A stretch of 13,204 bases of DNA from Pseudomonadota bacterium. GTDB taxonomy: Bacteria; Pseudomonadota; Alphaproteobacteria; Rhizobiales; Devosiaceae. This document shows positions 6,905 to 13,204 of this stretch, piece by piece (the stretch's first letter is position 1; every line of letters begins with the position of its first letter). Made by a program: the position numbers and the translations under genes. The stretch spans positions 1-13,204 of the forward strand of contig JAEZBF010000157.1 of assembly GCA_023427545.1 (NCBI GenBank), in the 5' to 3' direction. The notes under the pieces are model-generated. The model was given only the letters and a program-made list of their open reading frames with translations. It had not been told where the DNA came from and did no database searches.

Positions 6905-7503
6905 TTGCTCTTGCCGTTGGGGTAGATGGTCTCGCCGCGCCGCAGCATGTCGACGAAGGTCGCGATCTTCTTTTTCCGCCCGGCCTCGGTCTTCATGTTC
7001 ACCGTGCGGAAGGAGAGCGCGTAGCGGTTGGTGGCGTTGAGCCGCTGGTACATGTCGTAGGCCTGCGGGTCGGCCTCGATGGCGGCGAGCAGGTCCTCGG
7101 GCGGCTCCATCTTGCTGCCGGACGCATAGGCGGCGTCCCAGCGGCCATCGGCCTTTGCCGCTTCGACGTGCGCAAGGCCATGCGGGGTCATGCGACCCGC
7201 CTCGATCAGCCGCGCGACGTGGTCGCGGTTGATCTGGCTCCAGATGCTCTTCTTGCCGCGCGGCGAGAAGCGCTGCAGGAAGCTCTTGTCGTCGAAGCTC
7301 TTCTTGTGGCCGTCGATCCAGCCCCAGCAGAGCGCGACGTCGACCGCTTCGGCGTAGGTCACGGTCGGCAGGCCACTGCCCTTCTTGTGGATCTTGAGCC
7401 AGAGCTCGGGCTCGCGGTCGTGGTTCTGCGACAGCCAGCGTTCGAACGCGGCCTGGTCGGGGAAGTCGCGTATCCGCTTGGGATCGGGGATGACCGGCGC
7501 CAT
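6901..7503 (-). CDS. YdeI/OmpD-associated family protein
   Basis: The 200-residue product has the family pattern FERWLSQNHDREPELWLKIHKKGSG, then VTYAEAVDVALCWGWIDGHKK (conserved Cys and Trp), FLQRFSPRGKKSIWSQINRDHV and a C-terminal TRYA-like helix region ending MLRRGETIYP. In Salmonella the related YdeI (OmdA) is tied to resistance to antimicrobial peptides through the porin OmpD. No signal peptide is visible, so this copy appears cytoplasmic and the molecular role is open. The ATG at 7503 shares one base with the TGA of the N-acetyltransferase gene (TGATG) and has AAGG 7 nt upstream. An upstream in-frame extension to 7824 is possible but lies wholly within that gene and has no homologous look. 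Confidence 0.88.
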   Translation of the reverse strand: MAPVIPDPKRIRDFPDQAAFERWLSQNHDREPELWLKIHKKGSGLPTVTYAEAVDVALCWGWIDGHKKSFDDKSFLQRFSPRGKKSIWSQINRDHVARLIEAGRMTPHGLAHVEAAKADGRWDAAYASGSKMEPPEDLLAAIEADPQAYDMYQRLNATNRYALSFRTVNMKTEAGRKKKIATFVDMLRRGETIYPNGKSK

Positions 7504-8336
7504 CAGCCCGCCTTGGGGAAGGTCAATACCCGGTCGAGCGCCGCGTCGAGGTTCTCGGCGGCCGGCAGCGAGATGCCGAAGGGGCCGGAGAGCACTTCCT
7601 TGACCTCGGCGAGGCTGGTGAGCTCGCGGATTTCCGGCTCTGCGCCGGTGGCCCGTGTGGTGAACGTGGTGTTGCGCAGCGTCAGGCGCCGGCCCTTCTC
7701 GGCACGAGCGGCGCTCAGCCTTGTGCGGAACGGCGAATCCGGGTGCGTCGAGGCGAACCAGTTGGGCGCGGCGAAATCGACCTCGTGCTGCTCGGAGAGA
7801 TCGAGCCGGTACAGCGGCAGCCACTCCTCCTCGCCGGCCTTGATCTCAAGCCGCAGCGCCGGGTCTTCCCCGGTGAAGCGGAACACCTCGTGGGGCGTTT
7901 CCTGCTCTGTGCCGGCGCGGAGGCGCAGCGGCGCGGTGGGCGTGGGGCCGCCAAAGCCGACGTCGACAACCCAGGTCGAGCCGCTGAGATCGACGCCGAG
8001 CACAAGATGGGTGCGCGGGGTGATCGCATCGGGCGAACGGCCCCAGAGCACGCGGGCGCCGAGCGGCCGCACTTCGTAGCCGAGGCTGCGCAGCATGCGC
8101 ATCATCAGCAGGTTTTGCTCGTAGCAATAGCCGCCCCGTCGGTCGTAGAGCAGCTTTTGCTCGAGGCTCTTCTGGTCGAGCCGGACCGGCTGGTCGAGCA
8201 GCGGAGTGAGGTTCTCGAAGGGAATCGCCGCTACGTGCGATGAGGTCAGCACCTGCAGGGTCTGCAGGTTGGGTGCGATCGACCCAGCAAAGCCGATGCG
8301 CTCGAAGTAGGCGCTGATGTTCGCGTCGTCGCTCAT
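7503..8336 (-). CDS. nat: Arylamine N-acetyltransferase
   Basis: It transfers an acetyl group from acetyl-CoA to arylamines and hydrazines by a cysteine ping-pong mechanism in the cytoplasm. The 277-residue length is typical. The catalytic triad is visible: Cys71 in RRGGYCYEQN, His110 in TPRTHLVLGVDL and Asp125 in WVVDVGFGG. The N-terminal helical region contains HVAAIPFENL, a conserved family stretch. The ATG at 8336 is the first likely start; the ribosome site before it (GGGGCAG) is mediocre. It is the first gene of the overlapping set running to truB, and a promoter candidate lies 34-62 nt upstream. The natural substrate is unknown; siblings act in xenobiotic detoxification or in amide synthases of secondary metabolism, and nothing adjacent suggests the latter. 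Confidence 0.95.
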   Translation of the reverse strand: MSDDANISAYFERIGFAGSIAPNLQTLQVLTSSHVAAIPFENLTPLLDQPVRLDQKSLEQKLLYDRRGGYCYEQNLLMMRMLRSLGYEVRPLGARVLWGRSPDAITPRTHLVLGVDLSGSTWVVDVGFGGPTPTAPLRLRAGTEQETPHEVFRFTGEDPALRLEIKAGEEEWLPLYRLDLSEQHEVDFAAPNWFASTHPDSPFRTRLSAARAEKGRRLTLRNTTFTTRATGAEPEIRELTSLAEVKEVLSGPFGISLPAAENLDAALDRVLTFPKAG

Positions 8337-8369
8337 GGGTCTGCCCCGTGCCGCAGAGTCGGGAGGCGT

Positions 8370-8398
8370 AATATGGTCAAGGGCGCTGCAGCGGTCAA
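8370..8398 (-). promoter_or_regulatory. Candidate sigma-70-type promoter for the nat-to-truB operon
   Basis: On the minus strand TTGACC (8398-8393) and CATATT (8375-8370) are spaced exactly 17 bp, giving a predicted 5' leader of about 26 nt before the N-acetyltransferase ATG. A second TTGACC copy at 8380-8375 abuts the -10 and is not usable with it. The site is in the 146-nt gap (8337-8482) after the large membrane protein gene, which otherwise shows nothing. The motif is seen directly; activity is inferred. Confidence 0.45.
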
Positions 8399-8482
8399 AC
8401 CGGCGAGTGGAACCCCCGGAACGCCTGGCGTTTGCGGTGCGCCCGCGTCTCGCGGTTCAAGGGACTCACCGCTGATCACGGT

Positions 8483-11299
8483 CTACTGGAAGAGCTCGAA
8501 GGCGCCGGCGATCATCAGGACGAGGATGAGGAAGCTCAGCACGCGCTGGAGGTAGAAGTAGACCGAGATGTAGGTGCCCAGGTGCAGCTCGCGGTGGCGG
8601 GAGAAGTCGGCATCGAGACCAAGCGAAGGGATGGAACGGTCGAGGCTGAAGAAGATGTGGTGGCGCAGCCCGGTCTCGCCATCCCCAGCTGTTGACGGCA
8701 CTGCAACACCGACCGTGCGGCGGCGGGGCGATCGGACGGCCCTGCCGCGGCCGGTCAGCAGCTGCGGGCGGGGGCGCTTCTGCGGCAGGCGCAGCGTGCG
8801 CCGCAGCCACCACCAGGCGAGCTGCGAGCCGTAGCGGATGCGCTCTTCACCCAGAATGCCGATGACTGCGCCGATCGCGGTGATCAGCAGCAGGAGCAGC
8901 ACGGCGCGGACGTTGTCGTAGCCGTAACCGGAGATCACGTCGGCGAGCGTGTAGACGACCTTGGTGGTAAAGCCGGGGAGCGAGCCGCTCCAGTCGATCG
9001 AAGCCGCATAGGCGCGGTTCTTCTCGATCTTGACCGCGCGTGACAGGTCGACCTCGCCGGTGTTGTCGAACCCGGCGGCGAGGGCGTCGTAGATGGCGGG
9101 CTCGTAGGCCGGACGGGTGCGCGGCTCTCCGGCCGCGGGGAAGGTGCCCTTGGGCAGCCACGGAATGGAGGTCAGCACGCGGCCCGAGTCCTCGTTGCAG
9201 CGTGCCGGGACGCGCTGGATCAGGGTGTCGAGGAACGCATCGGCGGTGTCGGTGCGGGATTTCGCGCTGATGGTTTCCGATGTCCTGACGACGCGGAAAC
9301 TGGCGCCGTAGAGGTCGATGAGACCGGGCGTGCGGTAGCGCTTGGCGCTCGGCACAAGGCCGGGCGGATCGACGAGGAGGGTGTCGACCCGCAGGCCCTG
9401 CCCGGTCACGCAGGAAGCCGCTCCGAACCGCGTGTTCACGGTCGCGAGCGTCAGCAGCCCGCCGATCGTTGCATCGGTGAGGTCGACCGCGCCCAGAACA
9501 TCGCCCTCGAGACCTAGCCGGGTCGCGATCCGGCTGTCGTCGAGCGCGGCCCGGCCGATGCAGCCGCCGGTCCCGGTCGTGATCTGCGCCGCCTCGAGCT
9601 GCTCGGGCGAGGGACCGCTGCCCTGCCGGATCGGGGTCACCTCGGGGGCGGAGTCCGTGTCGACGCAGCGTCGAGGCGGGGTGGCGGTGAGCGGCCCGCC
9701 TTCCAGGGAATTGATGGTGATGTAGCCCGCCGCGGTGGAGGAAGCGGCAAGGCGGTTGGTCCGCACGCCGCTCACCTGCAGCGAACCCTCGAAAGTGGTC
9801 CAGGCGACCTGAACGACCGGCGTGCTGGCAGTCTGGAGGTCGAGCCATGCCGCCGACGCCGACTGCAGCCATATGTTCGAGCCGGCGATGATGTTCCGCA
9901 TCGTGAGGGGGCCGGAGAACCTCGCCCGCTCGAAGGCGAGTGAACGGCCGGCGAGGACGTTCGAGACGAGCAGGTCGGTACCGGTGACGTCGTCGCCGAT
10001 GATCGATCCAGCCGAAGTGACGCCACCTGCATTGCCCGAGCCGATCTCGAGCGTGCCCGAGAACTGGCTGCCGTTCAGGAAAATGCCGCGCCCCGCGCTC
10101 ACGTCGGTGAGGCGGAAGGTCCCGGCCCGCATCGAAGCCAGGTTGATGTCACCCTGGACGATGCTGCGATTGATCCTCATCGACTGGTCGAGAACGGCAT
10201 AGTCGAACGAGAGCGAAACGCCAGGCTCAGCGGCAAGCGTTGTGGGCGTGTCGCGGCTCTTGCTGATGAGCAGGCGGTTGATCTCGGCCGTGCCCATGAT
10301 GTGCGCGTAGCTCATGTCGAATTCGGGGGTGCGCACGTCGTAGAGAATGAGCCCCTGTGAGACGGTCGAGCTCACCATCGCAATGCGGTTGTCGCTGTAG
10401 ACGCTGCTCAACGCCAGCAGGCCGACGCTGGAATTGAACAGCCGGAGCTGGTCGGCTTCGACGTTGGCAAGCATCAGCCGGTCGAGCCTGACTCCACTGA
10501 GGGACAGGCGAAGCCTGGCGCAGTTGATCTCGAAACTGCCCACTCCTGCCGCGGCGAGCGCCGTGACCAGGTCGGTCTCGATGGTGGGTGCGAGACGATC
10601 GAAATCGCTTCCTACGTCTCCCTCGCAGTGGGTGAGGCCCTGATCGTCCATCACCGCGTCATTGAGGTGGAAGGTGCCGGTGCCGCAGGACGTCACGATG
10701 GCGTCGAACACCGGCGTGTAGACTTCGAGCTCTGCGGCATAGGCGGCGATCTGCCGGCCGGCATCGCGGATCGCCTGCGGCACGTTGGTCGCTTCGGCGA
10801 GCGCGCCAGGCGTGGTGTAGCTCGTCATCCGCAGCGACAGGTCGAGGCCCGAGACCGCCGTCTCACCGATGGCGAATGGCACGCGGCCGCCGATCGCGGC
10901 GGCGCGGAGGTTCTCGATCAGCGCCTGCTCGGTGGGCAGCGTGTTGCGGAAGCGCACGGCCGCCAGGCAGATGTCGCCGGCGGGTCGACCCATCCGCGCC
11001 TGCGCCGACCAGCGCCGGAGGAAGCTGCCCACGAGATCGTTGCTCGTCGCGTCCGCCGCGAGGCCACTGGCCGAGAGGCGCTGCGGGTCGCTGCCGAGCA
11101 GCTGGATGATGCGCGGACGGATGTTGCCCTTGGTCGCATCGTCGAGCTCCGCGGCTGAGGTGAGGCCGGCTTCTGCAAGGTATTCCGGCGGCGGCACCCA
11201 GGTGTCGGCGGCCCGGCCCTGCGCTGCCTGGAGTGCGGACAACAGACCAAGGCACAGCCCCGCGGCGTAGCCGCGCCACCCTCGCGTCTTGCCCACCAT
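8483..11299 (-). CDS. Large secreted, C-terminally membrane-anchored protein with probable beta-helix ectodomain; function unknown
   Basis: I do not recognise a named function. The 938-residue form starts at the ATG at 11299, with AGGGGG 8 nt upstream; a 20-residue TTG extension to 11359 would spoil the signal peptide. Residues 1-31 form a signal peptide (MVGKTRGWRG, hydrophobic core, cut near GRA-ADTW). Residues about 32-250 are mixed helical, and about 255-660 are repetitive short strands with Gly/Asp/Asn turns, as in right-handed beta-helix proteins. A segment with YDALAAGFDNTGEVDLSRAVK follows, then ISGYGYDNVRA, a membrane helix (about 798-817), a basic loop, FFSLDRSIPSLGLDADF, and a final helix (about 918-937). 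Eight mature-region cysteines (111, 205, 225, 260, 545, 580, 630, 701) could form disulfides. The C-terminal order resembles actinobacterial pentapeptide-type proteins often named membrane-associated oxidoreductase, although no cofactor motif is visible. It is divergent from uxaC. Confidence 0.85.
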   Translation of the reverse strand: MVGKTRGWRGYAAGLCLGLLSALQAAQGRAADTWVPPPEYLAEAGLTSAAELDDATKGNIRPRIIQLLGSDPQRLSASGLAADATSNDLVGSFLRRWSAQARMGRPAGDICLAAVRFRNTLPTEQALIENLRAAAIGGRVPFAIGETAVSGLDLSLRMTSYTTPGALAEATNVPQAIRDAGRQIAAYAAELEVYTPVFDAIVTSCGTGTFHLNDAVMDDQGLTHCEGDVGSDFDRLAPTIETDLVTALAAAGVGSFEINCARLRLSLSGVRLDRLMLANVEADQLRLFNSSVGLLALSSVYSDNRIAMVSSTVSQGLILYDVRTPEFDMSYAHIMGTAEINRLLISKSRDTPTTLAAEPGVSLSFDYAVLDQSMRINRSIVQGDINLASMRAGTFRLTDVSAGRGIFLNGSQFSGTLEIGSGNAGGVTSAGSIIGDDVTGTDLLVSNVLAGRSLAFERARFSGPLTMRNIIAGSNIWLQSASAAWLDLQTASTPVVQVAWTTFEGSLQVSGVRTNRLAASSTAAGYITINSLEGGPLTATPPRRCVDTDSAPEVTPIRQGSGPSPEQLEAAQITTGTGGCIGRAALDDSRIATRLGLEGDVLGAVDLTDATIGGLLTLATVNTRFGAASCVTGQGLRVDTLLVDPPGLVPSAKRYRTPGLIDLYGASFRVVRTSETISAKSRTDTADAFLDTLIQRVPARCNEDSGRVLTSIPWLPKGTFPAAGEPRTRPAYEPAIYDALAAGFDNTGEVDLSRAVKIEKNRAYAASIDWSGSLPGFTTKVVYTLADVISGYGYDNVRAVLLLLLITAIGAVIGILGEERIRYGSQLAWWWLRRTLRLPQKRPRPQLLTGRGRAVRSPRRRTVGVAVPSTAGDGETGLRHHIFFSLDRSIPSLGLDADFSRHRELHLGTYISVYFYLQRVLSFLILVLMIAGAFELFQ

Positions 11300-11374
11300 G
11301 TCCCGCGCCCCCTGCCCGGACCGCAGCTCAAGAGAGCCACTTTTCAGGACGGGGAGCAAGTGCCACCGGTTGTG

Positions 11375-11403
11375 TTGACGCCCGGCCTGAGTTCGCTGCT
11401 AAT
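11375..11403 (+). promoter_or_regulatory. Candidate promoter for uxaC
   Basis: TTGACG (11375-11380) and GCTAAT (11398-11403) are spaced 17 bp in the 149-nt divergent gap, giving a leader of about 39 nt before the uxaC TTG start. No equally good promoter facing the membrane-protein gene was found in this gap, and no clear operator palindrome is visible. A loose CACTT/AAGTG repeat at 11338-11362 is too short to call. Confidence 0.45.
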
Positions 11404-11448
11404 GCCGCCCGCCCTGGCAGCGGGCCGGGGCGCGACGGGAGAACCAGA

Positions 11449-12858
11449 TTGCCAGGCGTGCTCGACGACGACCGACTCTTCGATGCGGAGCCAAATGCGC
11501 GCGGCGTTGCGCGGGCGCTCTATGCCGGCATCAAGGACCTGCCGCTGATCTCGCCGCACGGGCACACCGATCCACGCTGGTACGCCGAGAACGAGGCCTT
11601 CCCCGACCCGGCGCGGCTGCTGATCGTGCCCGACCACTACATCTTCCGCATGTTGTTTTCCCAGGGCGTGCGGCTCGAGGAGCTCGGGGTGCCGGGCGCC
11701 GACGGGACCGCGCCGGCAATCGAAGGCCGGGCGATATGGCGCAAGTTCTGCGAGAACTACTATCTCTTCCGCGGCACGCCGACCCGGCTCTGGCTCGACC
11801 ATACGCTGGTGACGCTGTTCGGCATCGAGGAGCCGCTGGGGCCGCAGAACGCCGACGCCGCCTACGACCGCATCTCCGAGCTGCTGCAAACGGAAGCGTT
11901 CCGCCCACGGGCCCTGTTCGAGCGCTTCAACCTCGAGGTGATCGCGACCACCGACAGCCCGCTCGACGACCTCAAGTGGCACAAAGCGATCCGCGAGAGC
12001 GGCTGGGGCGGCCGCGTCGTCACGGCGTACCGCCCGGACTCCGTCGTCGACCCCGACTTCGAGGGCTTTGCGCAGAACCTCGACCGCTTCGCGGAGATCT
12101 CCGGCGAGGACACCGGTACCTGGGCCGGCTACCTCGATGCGCACCGCGAGCGCCGCGCCTACTTCAAGAGCTTCGGGGCGACCTCGTCTGACCACGGCCA
12201 CCCCACGGCGGAAACCGCTAACCTGTCGGACGAGGAGGCGCGGGCGCTCTACGACAAGATCCGCCGCGGCGTCGCCGATGCGAGCGAGCGGCGGCTGTTC
12301 CGGGCGCAGATGCTGACCGAGATGGCCAGGATGAGCACCGAGGACGGGCTGGTGCTGCAGATCCACCCGGGATCGTGGCGCAACCATTCGTCCGAGATGT
12401 TCAAGCGCTTTGGGCGCGACAAGGGCTTCGACATCCCGACCCGCACCGATTATGTGAGCGCGCTCAAGCCGCTGCTCGATTGCGTCGGCACGCATCCGGC
12501 GCTGACGGTGGTGCTGTTCACGCTCGACGAGAGCAGCTACGCCCGCGAGTTAGCGCCGCTCGCCGGTGTCTATCCCTCGCTCCGGCTGGGCCCGCCGTGG
12601 TGGTTCCACGACAGCCCGGAGGGGATGCGCCGCTTCCGCGTAATGGCGACCGAGACGGCAGGGTTCTACAACACCGTCGGCTTCAACGACGACACCCGCG
12701 CCTTCCCCTCGATCCCGGCCCGGCACGACGTCGCGCGGCGCATCGATTGCGCCTTCCTCGCACGGCTGGTGACCGAGCATCGGCTGCGCGAAGACGAAGC
12801 GCACGAGGTGGCGCGGGCGCTCGCCTATGATCTCGCAAAGACGGCGTACAAGCTCTAG
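11449..12858 (+). CDS. uxaC: Uronate isomerase (glucuronate isomerase)
   Basis: It interconverts D-glucuronate with D-fructuronate, and D-galacturonate with D-tagaturonate, the first step in hexuronate breakdown. The 469-residue product belongs to the amidohydrolase superfamily. LPLISPHGHTDPRWYAENEAF carries the HxH pair (His37, His39) at the first strand, followed by VPDHYIFRMLFSQGV, the strand motif EVIATTDSPLDDLKWH, LQIHPGSWRNHS, LGPPWWFHDSPEGMRRF and GFNDDTRAFPSIPARHDVARR near the end. The start is a TTG at 11449: homologous sequence begins here, GGGAG lies 7 nt upstream, and there is no ATG nearby. The long open frame upstream to 11233 overlaps the divergent gene and has no family resemblance. 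No uronate reductase, dehydratase, transporter or regulator is in view, so the pathway partners are elsewhere. Confidence 0.96.
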   Translation: MPGVLDDDRLFDAEPNARGVARALYAGIKDLPLISPHGHTDPRWYAENEAFPDPARLLIVPDHYIFRMLFSQGVRLEELGVPGADGTAPAIEGRAIWRKFCENYYLFRGTPTRLWLDHTLVTLFGIEEPLGPQNADAAYDRISELLQTEAFRPRALFERFNLEVIATTDSPLDDLKWHKAIRESGWGGRVVTAYRPDSVVDPDFEGFAQNLDRFAEISGEDTGTWAGYLDAHRERRAYFKSFGATSSDHGHPTAETANLSDEEARALYDKIRRGVADASERRLFRAQMLTEMARMSTEDGLVLQIHPGSWRNHSSEMFKRFGRDKGFDIPTRTDYVSALKPLLDCVGTHPALTVVLFTLDESSYARELAPLAGVYPSLRLGPPWWFHDSPEGMRRFRVMATETAGFYNTVGFNDDTRAFPSIPARHDVARRIDCAFLARLVTEHRLREDEAHEVARALAYDLAKTAYKL

Positions 12859-12889
12859 CCGATCCTTCCGAGACTAACGTCTGACAATG

Positions 12890-12910
12890 AGCTGACTTTC
12901 CCAATCAGCT
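12890..12910 (+). terminator. Weak inverted repeat after uxaC
   Basis: AGCTGA and TCAGCT pair perfectly over 6 bp around a 9-nt loop, 31 nt after the uxaC stop. TTTT occurs only 12 nt further on, so it is not a good intrinsic terminator. It could be a transcript-end stem or chance. The rest of the 150-nt gap (12859-13008) shows no clear promoter box. Confidence 0.25.
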
Positions 12911-12960
12911 ACTCGTCACGGTTTTCACAATAGTGGTCTCTACTCGGAACAACGGCTCGC

Positions 12961-12991
12961 GGGTGCCGTTGCGATGTTGCTGCGGGCACCC
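12961..12991 (+). promoter_or_regulatory. Leader hairpin abutting a ribosome binding site
   Basis: GGGTGCC (12961-12967) pairs perfectly with GGCACCC (12985-12991) around a 17-nt loop. The strong ribosome site AAGAGGAG (12993-13000) starts one base later and lies 8 nt before the GTG start of the small secreted protein. The hairpin could influence ribosome access or protect the mRNA 5' region. That function is inferred. Confidence 0.4.
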
Positions 12992-13008
12992 CAAGAGGAG
13001 ATTCCACT

Positions 13009-13204
13009 GTGAAGAAATTTGTAATTGTTGCGGCCGCTGCGGCTCTCCTGACCGGCCCTGCCCTTGCGCAGGATGCCAATCCTCCGGGGCAGGACCGCGA
13101 TTGCCTGATCACCTGGGCAACTCCGGAAGACGCCGCGACCGAAGCCGACGCGAAGGCTCTGAGCGGCAAGTACCTGCCGCGGAGCGCTGCCGACGCGCAG
13201 GCCG
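13009..13204 (+). CDS. Small secreted protein of unknown function, 3' end cut by window edge
   Basis: The first 65 codons are visible. The GTG start at 13009 is preceded by AAGAGGAG with an 8-nt spacer, the strongest ribosome site in the window. The product opens MKKFVIVAAAAALLTGPALA, a clear Sec signal peptide with an AxA-type cleavage before Gln21. The mature part begins QDANPPGQDRDCLITWATPEDAATEADAK and continues with YLPRSAADAQA; it is acidic, Ala/Asp-rich and has one Cys (31) so far. I do not recognise a family. The first codons are AT-rich relative to the rest, as is common for secreted proteins. It follows uxaC on the same strand after 150 nt, with its own leader hairpin, so it is probably a separate unit. 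Confidence 0.75.
   Translation, partial: MKKFVIVAAAAALLTGPALAQDANPPGQDRDCLITWATPEDAATEADAKALSGKYLPRSAADAQA

Noticed and set aside
9822..11270. Several plus-strand frames of 69-176 codons opposite the large membrane protein
   Set aside because: All are antisense to a gene with a signal peptide and coherent membrane topology, and none shows a family motif or ribosome site.
11407..11425. GCCCGC/GCGGGC hairpin before uxaC
   Set aside because: It straddles the predicted transcription start (about 11410), so the full stem would probably not be in the mRNA; likely chance in GC-rich DNA.
11344..12495. A 383-codon minus-strand frame opposite uxaC
   Set aside because: It is antisense to the strongly conserved uronate isomerase and has shadow composition.

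Overview
The window looks like chromosomal DNA of a high-GC alphaproteobacterium of the order Hyphomicrobiales (Rhizobiales), perhaps Devosia-like. The evidence is the GC-rich codon use, the alphaproteobacterial style of PNPase, S15 and TruB, a sensor kinase of the HWE family (common in this order), and a GTGGAAGCCGG-type intergenic foldback resembling repeats dispersed in Rhizobiales genomes. The genus is an inference from protein style, not a match.

Layout. Positions 1-11299 are all read from the minus strand. In transcription order they hold: a large secreted or membrane protein of unknown function (11299-8483); an arylamine N-acetyltransferase; a YdeI/OmpD-associated protein; a DUF1697 protein; a ribokinase; truB; an HWE-type sensor histidine kinase; rpsO; and pnp, which runs off the left edge. 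From the N-acetyltransferase to truB (8336-4582) every junction overlaps by 1 or 4 nt, so these five genes look like one translationally coupled operon, with a promoter candidate at 8370-8398. The kinase, rpsO and pnp follow with gaps of 89, 160 and 343 nt. On the plus strand, divergent from the large membrane protein, lie uxaC (TTG start, with a promoter candidate in the 149-nt divergent gap) and then the start of a small secreted protein cut by the right edge.

Function. rpsO, pnp and truB are the translation and RNA-turnover core that in many bacteria forms the nusA-infB-rbfA-truB-rpsO-pnp cluster. Here the block is opened up: an orphan sensor kinase sits between truB and rpsO, and truB is the last gene of an operon of small-molecule and stress-type enzymes. 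The rpsO-pnp gap is rich in RNA structure: two perfect tandem hairpins in the pnp leader, a 45-nt foldback that may be a dispersed repeat, and a nested hairpin just after rpsO.

The least explained gene is the 938-residue protein at 8483-11299: signal peptide, a long repetitive beta-rich (probably beta-helical) ectodomain with eight cysteines, and a two-helix C-terminal membrane module. It is the best candidate here for undescribed biology. I see no CRISPR array, transposase, phage gene, tRNA or rRNA.
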